64,000 nucleotides of DNA. Origin: Spirochaetaceae bacterium (lineage in GTDB: Bacteria > Spirochaetota > Spirochaetia > Treponematales > Rectinemataceae). The position numbers and the translations under genes were made by a program. This document shows positions 59,654 through 64,000 of this stretch, one piece after another (the stretch's first letter is position 1; every line of letters starts with the position of its first letter). The DNA lies in the NCBI GenBank assembly GCA_025355995.1, contig JANXYQ010000031.1:20934-84933 (forward strand). Reading direction: 5' to 3'. The notes below the pieces were generated by a model, which saw only the letters and a program-made list of their open reading frames with translations, did not search any database and was not told the origin of the DNA.

Positions 59654-62203
59654 TTGAAAAACCTACTGAGGTTCGTCGCTTCCCTGTTCGCCCTATGCCT
59701 AGTCCTAACCGCCTGCCCCAACTCCTCCGCCCCTGTCGTCACGAAATACAAGGTTTCGATAACCGTAGTAGGTACGGGCACGGTGGTAAAGACGCCGAGC
59801 GCGACCGAGTATGAAGCCGGTAGTTCCGTAATCCTCACCGCGACGCCCGCTTCCGGGTTCCTTTTTAGCGGCTGGTCCGGCGATTCCTCCGGCTCCACCA
59901 ACCCCCTCACGCTTGCGGTAAACGCGGATATGTCCATCACCGCGACCTTCTCCGCGATCCCGATCAGCTATACCCTCGCCGTCTCCGCGAACGACTCGAC
60001 GAAGGGCGACGTTTCGGTATCGCCGCTGAAGAGCTCATATAGCCTCAACGAGGAAATAACCCTCACAGCCTCGCCCTCGGGCGGGAATGCCTTCGATAGC
60101 TGGGAAGAAAACGGCAGCACGCTCTCGAGCGGCAACCCCTATAAATTTAATATAACAAAAAATGCTTCGATCACAGCCAACTTCAGCAAGATCGTCCCTA
60201 AGCACCAGGTCACCTTCGCCGTTAGCCCCGCCTCGTCCGGCTCGACCACCGTCGCAAGCGGCCAGTTCAGCGAGGGCTCGAGCATCGACAACGTATCGGC
60301 CAATCCCGCGAGCCATTATCTTTTCGATCGCTGGATAGTGGACGGCGGCTCGCCCATTACCGGCAATCCCCATAGCTTCGCCGTCGGCGCAAGCGACATG
60401 ACCATCACCGCATACTTCGTCCCGGCCCCGACCGTCACGCCTAGCGTCGCGATCTCGCCCGTCGGAGGGGGCACCGTATCCTTGAACCCGGCCAGCGGTC
60501 CCTACTACGAGGGCGACAGCGTCACGGCGAGCGTTACGGCGAGCCCAGGCTACGCCTTCGCCGGCTGGAGCGGGGACTTGAACGGCACCCAGAGCCCCAA
60601 GGCTTGGGTACTCGACACGTCTCCTTCCGTGACCGCCGCTTTCGTCGCGACCCATGCGCTATCGATCAGCGCGGTCGGAGCCACCGCGGCGCTCGTCGCC
60701 TCGCCCAGCGGCACCGTCTTCAACCAGGGCACCAGCGTAACGGTCACGGCGCCCGAGGTCAGCGGCTATGTCTTCGACGGCTGGAAGGAAGGAGGGACCT
60801 GGGTCGGCTCCCCCCAGCAGAATTCCTACTCCGTCCTGATGGACCAGGACCGGACGCTGACGGCGAATTACAGTGCGAACTCGGCCACTATCCTCGCCTA
60901 CATGGACGGGGACAATAGCCTGGACAGCTTCGCGATCGACGACTTCAACGAGATGGAGGCCGCCGACCTACGGGGCACGGGAATCAACGTCGTCGTCCTC
61001 CTCGACCGCAGCGCGACCGGGGCCTGGACCGATTCGAGAGCCTATAAAGTCAGGTACGGCGGCAGCGCGACGCCCGATACGACCATTACCTCGCCCCGAG
61101 TTGCCTGCTCCAACCTCGGCTTGACCGCGGTCAATACCGTTGAATTGAACATGGGCAGCCCGGCTACCCTCGGCAGCTTCGTCGCTTGGGGCAAGTCGAC
61201 CTTTCCTTCGCCCCATAATATGCTCATCTTCTGGAATCACGGCGGCGGCTGGAGGAAGGCCGCGCCGCAGTCCAGGAGCGCGATAAGCGACTTTGGGGGA
61301 TCGGCCGCGGTCGGAACCGGTTTCACCGGGACCAAGCCCGGAGCCTCCGTCGATACCGGCATCACCAAGGCCCTCTGCGAGGATGATACCAGCGGCAGCA
61401 TCCTCTACACGAAGAATCTCGGCGATACCCTGGCCAACGCCTCCTTCGACGTCCTCGGCTTCGACCTCTGCCTCGGCGGCATGATCGAGGTGGCGTACGA
61501 GCTGCGCAATAAGGCCAGCTACATGATCGCCTCCGAAGAGTCGACCCCGGGCGACGGCTGGGAATACAATCTCTGGCTAACCGATTTCGCGGCCAAGGGA
61601 AGCAGGACCGGCCTGCAGCTGGTCAACTCAGTCGTCGACGCCTATCAGTCGCGCTACAGCGGCTCTATCGGGGCGACCCTCGCCGGATACGACCTGAGCA
61701 AGGTCGACGGCTTGATGACTGCCCTGAACGAATTCTCGACCGCCCTGTCGGCCAGCATCGTCGACAAAGCCTCGCAGACCGCCATCGGCAATCTCCTGTT
61801 TAAATATGTCGAGGACTATTTTTCCCTGCCGGGCGACCTTAACATCGACATATGGGACATGGCGGACAAGGTCGCGGCCGGGGGTTACGCGGCCGCTCAG
61901 GCTACGGCGCTCAAGGCCGCGCTCGCCGCTTCGGTAATCAAGGAATGGCACGATACGACTGCCGGCGGCTCGGGCAATCCGAACTCCCACGGCATGTCGA
62001 TCCACTTCGTACAGCTCGATGCTGCCGGGACGCCCACCGGCCACCTATACGCCTATTTCGCCAACCATGCATCGCTCAGCCCGACAACCCTCTACGTGCC
62101 GAGTTTCGTGGACGCGGCCGGCAATAGTTGGGTACCCACTTTCACGAGTTCGACCGTCGGTTCTGGACTGCTGTACAAAATATTCTATCGCGCGTATCCC
62201 TAG
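59654..62203 (+). CDS. surface lipoprotein: InlB-like repeats plus clostripain (C11) peptidase
   Basis: An 849-residue exported lipoprotein. The signal peptide ends L-V-L-T-A-C with Cys21 as the lipid site. Residues ~30-410 hold five tandem ~70-residue Bacterial_repeat/InlB-B-like domains, each with a G-x-V pattern and F-x-G-W or F-D-x-W. Residues ~415-849 form a C11 clostripain-like peptidase, starting I-L-A-Y-M-D-G-D-N-S-L-D, with catalytic His529 (W-N-H-G-G-G) and Cys606 (G-F-D-L-C-L-G-G). It should cut after basic residues at the cell surface. TTG start with AAGGAG 7 nt upstream. The C-terminus (~700-849) is the usual C11 extension. Confidence 0.88.
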   Translation: MKNLLRFVASLFALCLVLTACPNSSAPVVTKYKVSITVVGTGTVVKTPSATEYEAGSSVILTATPASGFLFSGWSGDSSGSTNPLTLAVNADMSITATFSAIPISYTLAVSANDSTKGDVSVSPLKSSYSLNEEITLTASPSGGNAFDSWEENGSTLSSGNPYKFNITKNASITANFSKIVPKHQVTFAVSPASSGSTTVASGQFSEGSSIDNVSANPASHYLFDRWIVDGGSPITGNPHSFAVGASDMTITAYFVPAPTVTPSVAISPVGGGTVSLNPASGPYYEGDSVTASVTASPGYAFAGWSGDLNGTQSPKAWVLDTSPSVTAAFVATHALSISAVGATAALVASPSGTVFNQGTSVTVTAPEVSGYVFDGWKEGGTWVGSPQQNSYSVLMDQDRTLTANYSANSATILAYMDGDNSLDSFAIDDFNEMEAADLRGTGINVVVLLDRSATGAWTDSRAYKVRYGGSATPDTTITSPRVACSNLGLTAVNTVELNMGSPATLGSFVAWGKSTFPSPHNMLIFWNHGGGWRKAAPQSRSAISDFGGSAAVGTGFTGTKPGASVDTGITKALCEDDTSGSILYTKNLGDTLANASFDVLGFDLCLGGMIEVAYELRNKASYMIASEESTPGDGWEYNLWLTDFAAKGSRTGLQLVNSVVDAYQSRYSGSIGATLAGYDLSKVDGLMTALNEFSTALSASIVDKASQTAIGNLLFKYVEDYFSLPGDLNIDIWDMADKVAAGGYAAAQATALKAALAASVIKEWHDTTAGGSGNPNSHGMSIHFVQLDAAGTPTGHLYAYFANHASLSPTTLYVPSFVDAAGNSWVPTFTSSTVGSGLLYKIFYRAYP

Positions 62204-62230
62204 TCGATAAGAGAATAAGCAAAACCAGTA

Positions 62231-62266
62231 GGCCGCCCGGATATTCATCCGGGCGGCCTAATTTTT
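62231..62266 (+). terminator. intrinsic terminator after the clostripain-like gene
   Basis: GGCCGCCCGGAT (62231-62242) and ATCCGGGCGGCC (62247-62258) form a perfect 12-bp stem with a 4-nt loop, followed by TAATTTTT. It serves the plus strand and may also help end the convergent GNAT gene. Confidence 0.9.
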
Positions 62267-62287
62267 ACCTCGCGCGCTCGCGCTTCC

Positions 62288-62878
62288 CTAGCCTGTCTCA
62301 AGTATCTCCCTCAGCCTCCCCGGTTTCGCGCGCGCGAACTCCGGGAAGGGTATGGGCTCCTCGGGCTCCTCGTGCTCCTCGGAGATCTCGCGCAGGGTGA
62401 GCTCGCTCCAGTCGATCGCCTGCCAGGCGCCCAGCTTGAACGCCGTATCGGTGAAGCGGCAGAGCGGCTCGAAGCCGAAGCCCTCGTGAAGGGCGACGCT
62501 CGCCGGGTTGGGCGGGGTGATCACCGCGTAGACCTTGACGTAGCCCAGCTCGCGCAGGAGCTCGATGAGGGTCCCGAGCAGGGCCTTCCCGACGCCTCGA
62601 CCCCTCGCGTCGTCTCGCAGGTATACCGAGTCCTCGAGGGACCAGCGGTAGGCGGCGCGCTCGCGGTAGCGCGTGGCGTAGGCGTAGCCGATCACCGCCC
62701 CTTCCTCCTCGTAGACGATGAAGGGGAAGATGGAGCCCACCTTCGCGATCTTGGCCGCGATCTCCTCCGCCGTCGGAGGGACATCCTCGAAGGTTATGGC
62801 GGTCCTCTCCACGTAGGGCCGGTAGATTTCGGCTATCGCCCGCGCGTCGCTTGCCTCGGCTATGCGAATCATGCTCAT
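62288..62878 (-). CDS. GNAT N-acetyltransferase, phosphinothricin-acetyltransferase-like
   Basis: A 196-residue GNAT protein. I-R-I-A-E-A-S-D-A-R-A-I-A-E-I-Y at the N-terminus, T-F-E-D-V-P-P-T, the acetyl-CoA loop R-G-R-G-V-G-K-A-L-L and N-P-A-S-V-A-L-H-E-G-F-G-F fit the Pat/MnaT group, which acetylates amino-group compounds such as methionine sulfone analogues. A C-terminal E-E-P-E-E-P-I-P-F-P-E tail of ~30 residues extends the usual domain. The start is the ATG at 62878, with ATG 62872 as alternative. The substrate is not shown. Confidence 0.85.
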   Translation of the reverse strand: MSMIRIAEASDARAIAEIYRPYVERTAITFEDVPPTAEEIAAKIAKVGSIFPFIVYEEEGAVIGYAYATRYRERAAYRWSLEDSVYLRDDARGRGVGKALLGTLIELLRELGYVKVYAVITPPNPASVALHEGFGFEPLCRFTDTAFKLGAWQAIDWSELTLREISEEHEEPEEPIPFPEFARAKPGRLREILETG

Positions 62879-62893
62879 CCCCCCGGACGAAAG

Positions 62894-62930
62894 GGAGCCG
62901 GGCGAGGCCCATCGCGCCTCGCCCGGCTCC
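62894..62930 (-). terminator. hairpin ending the amtB-glnB transcript
   Basis: Arms at 62894-62907 and 62917-62930 are perfectly complementary over 14 bp with a 9-nt loop. On the minus strand only a short CTTTCGT tail follows. It lies just after glnB in its direction of transcription. Confidence 0.65.
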
Positions 62931-62989
62931 GCGCTCGTTTCTATCGCGCGATTCTCTCACCTATCGCGAATCGCCACAATACGCGGGCA

Positions 62990-63376
62990 CTAATTCTTGG
63001 CGCCGCCTTTTTTCTGGTCGATGTCGTCCTGGTAGGCCAGGGCCTCCCCTCCGCGCTCCCCCGTCCTGATCCGCACCACGTCGTCCACCGGGTAGACGAA
63101 GATTATGCCGTCGCCTTCCTTGCCGGTCCGGGCCGCGCTCGTGATGGTCTCGATCGTCTTCTCCACGTTGCGCTCGCTCAGGACTACGCTGATCATGATC
63201 TTCGGAATCATGTCCATCTGATAGGCGGTGCCGCGCCACTGGAGGTTGATGCCCCCCTGCCGGCCGTGGCCACGGACCTCGACGACGTTCATGCCGACGA
63301 TGCCAATGGCGCGCAACGCGTCCTTTACCGTATCCAGGGCTTCCTCTCGGATTATAGCCTCAATCTTCTTTATCAT
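62990..63376 (-). CDS. glnB: nitrogen regulatory protein PII
   Basis: A 128-residue PII protein. The N-terminal M-I-K-K-I-E-A-I-I-R and the T-loop region G-H-G-R-Q-G-G, then W-R-G-T-A-Y are present, with the Tyr corresponding to the uridylylation site. T-G-K-E-G-D-G-I-I-F-V is the B-loop nucleotide site. Compared with the common form, the T-loop has Trp before R-G and Ala before the Tyr. A short charged C-terminal tail is added. It is encoded 18 nt after the ammonium transporter gene and should bind that transporter in response to 2-oxoglutarate and ATP/ADP. A GlnK-like role is indicated by this pairing. Confidence 0.92.
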   Translation of the reverse strand: MIKKIEAIIREEALDTVKDALRAIGIVGMNVVEVRGHGRQGGINLQWRGTAYQMDMIPKIMISVVLSERNVEKTIETITSAARTGKEGDGIIFVYPVDDVVRIRTGERGGEALAYQDDIDQKKGGAKN

Positions 63377-63394
63377 GGATTCCCTCCTTCCCGA

Positions 63395-64000
63395 CTATGA
63401 CTTTCGTCCGGTGACGAAGGGCGCCTGGGGCATCACGCGGCCTCCGTGCATCCTAATGTCCACGTTATTGTAGCCCAGCGCGCCCATTTCCGGCATGTCG
63501 AGGCCCATGATCTCGTCCTGCGGATTCGAGCGCAGGAGCTTAAGCGCGTTCAGGAGCTTGAAGAAGAGGAAAGAAGCGCCGAACACGAATACGATGATCG
63601 CGCCGACCTCCAGGAGCTGGGCCACGAGCTGGGAACCGTTCCCGTAGAAGAGGCCGCGGACCGTGCCCTTCACGCCGTTCCAGCCCTCGGAGGCGGGCAC
63701 GCCGGAGGCGAAGAGCCCGGTGGCCAGCACGCCCCACAGGCCGTTGCCGAAGTGCACGGGTATGGCGCCCACCGGATCGTCAATCTTCAGCTTCTCCAGC
63801 AGGAAGGTGAGGACGCAGACCCACAGGCCGGCGACGAAGCCGATGATGACCGCGTTTAGCGAGGTCACGAAGGCGCAGGGCGCCGTGATGGCCACGAGGC
63901 CCGCGAGCACGCCGTTGACCGACATGGACGGATCGGGTTTCCTGGAGGGGCCGAACCACCACATGTAGAACATGGCCGCGCAGCCGCCGACCGCGCCGGC
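63395..64000 (-). CDS. amtB: ammonium transporter, C-terminal part (5' end outside window)
   Basis: The frame is open to the last base of the window, so only the C-terminal ~200 residues are seen. A-G-A-V-G-G and M-W-W-F-G, then S-V-N-G-V-L-A-G-L-V-A-I-T-A and D-D-P-V-G-A-I-P-V-H-F-G-N-G-L-W-G are typical Amt/Rh signatures, with the His of the pore in V-H-F. The C-terminal cytoplasmic segment ends G-L-D-M-P-E-M-G-A-L-G-Y, the PII-binding tail. The gene carries NH4+/NH3 across the inner membrane and is followed by glnB. Confidence 0.92.
   Translation of the reverse strand, partial: AGAVGGCAAMFYMWWFGPSRKPDPSMSVNGVLAGLVAITAPCAFVTSLNAVIIGFVAGLWVCVLTFLLEKLKIDDPVGAIPVHFGNGLWGVLATGLFASGVPASEGWNGVKGTVRGLFYGNGSQLVAQLLEVGAIIVFVFGASFLFFKLLNALKLLRSNPQDEIMGLDMPEMGALGYNNVDIRMHGGRVMPQAPFVTGRKS

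Overview
The window is a GC-rich bacterial chromosome segment from a diderm, motile, largely anaerobic organism. Chemotaxis (CheD), beta-barrel outer-membrane proteins with a LolA-like partner, a class III (oxygen-sensitive) ribonucleotide reductase, FeoAB ferrous-iron uptake, a sugar-catabolic operon and an EF-G-like second elongation factor together fit a high-GC spirochaete best. That placement is an inference from gene content; no rRNA or other phylogenetic marker was compared.

Layout from left to right. (1) 1-2132: a two-gene module, a membrane-anchored LuxR-type regulator followed by a small MotA/TolQ-like membrane protein, present twice in tandem; the first copy is cut by the window edge. 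(2) 2169-4643: bifunctional aspartokinase-homoserine dehydrogenase (thrA). (3) 4752-9651: a TetR - MMPL/RND transporter - LolA-like protein - beta-barrel operon, probably moving a lipid across the envelope. (4) 9653-11672: feoAB, with a palindrome inside its promoter. (5) 11774-19013: a leftward six-gene sugar operon headed by its own AraR-like GntR/LacI repressor, followed by a fucose-isomerase-like protein, a DUF4432 epimerase-like protein, a class II aldolase, an FGGY kinase and mannitol-1-phosphate dehydrogenase. (6) 19098-22383: an AT-richer island with a class III nucleotide cyclase, a complete IS1-like element, tRNA-Arg and tRNA-Pro. (7) 22554-25317: an EF-G-like GTPase and cheD. (8) 25379-33882: leftward nrdR - nrdD - radical/redoxin protein - nrdG - lhr. 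(9) 34111-39316: a small coiled-coil protein and the livFGMHJ branched-chain amino-acid ABC transporter. (10) 39457-44148: an m5C RNA methyltransferase, a HAD phosphatase, a phosphohexomutase, a DnaQ-like exonuclease, a gene remnant and a lipoprotein. (11) 44305-54268: a lysine riboswitch and a complete-looking lysine operon (dapE-like, asd, lysC, dapB, dapA, dapD, a frameshifted LysA paralogue, lysA, dapL). (12) 54336-64000: an M23 peptidase, an outer-membrane protein, glucokinase plus UDP-sugar pyrophosphorylase, a clostripain-like lipoprotein, a GNAT acetyltransferase, and PII plus a partial ammonium transporter.

The most notable items are these. The NrdD protein ends before its glycyl-radical segment, which is encoded instead by the next gene, fused to a CPxC glutaredoxin-like domain; both proteins carry helical tails at the break. 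A lysine riboswitch sits upstream of the lysine operon, with a readable Shine-Dalgarno sequestering hairpin and a competing anti-sequestor. Several genes (thrA, tetR, the AraR-like gene, the 34111 gene, perhaps gph and glk) have a good -10 box only 5-11 nt before the start codon and no Shine-Dalgarno, which suggests leaderless or near-leaderless mRNAs. The lysine operon encodes both succinylase-type (DapD, DapE-like) and aminotransferase-type (DapL) enzymes. Lysine and threonine synthesis use separate aspartokinases, and only the lysine one sits behind the riboswitch.
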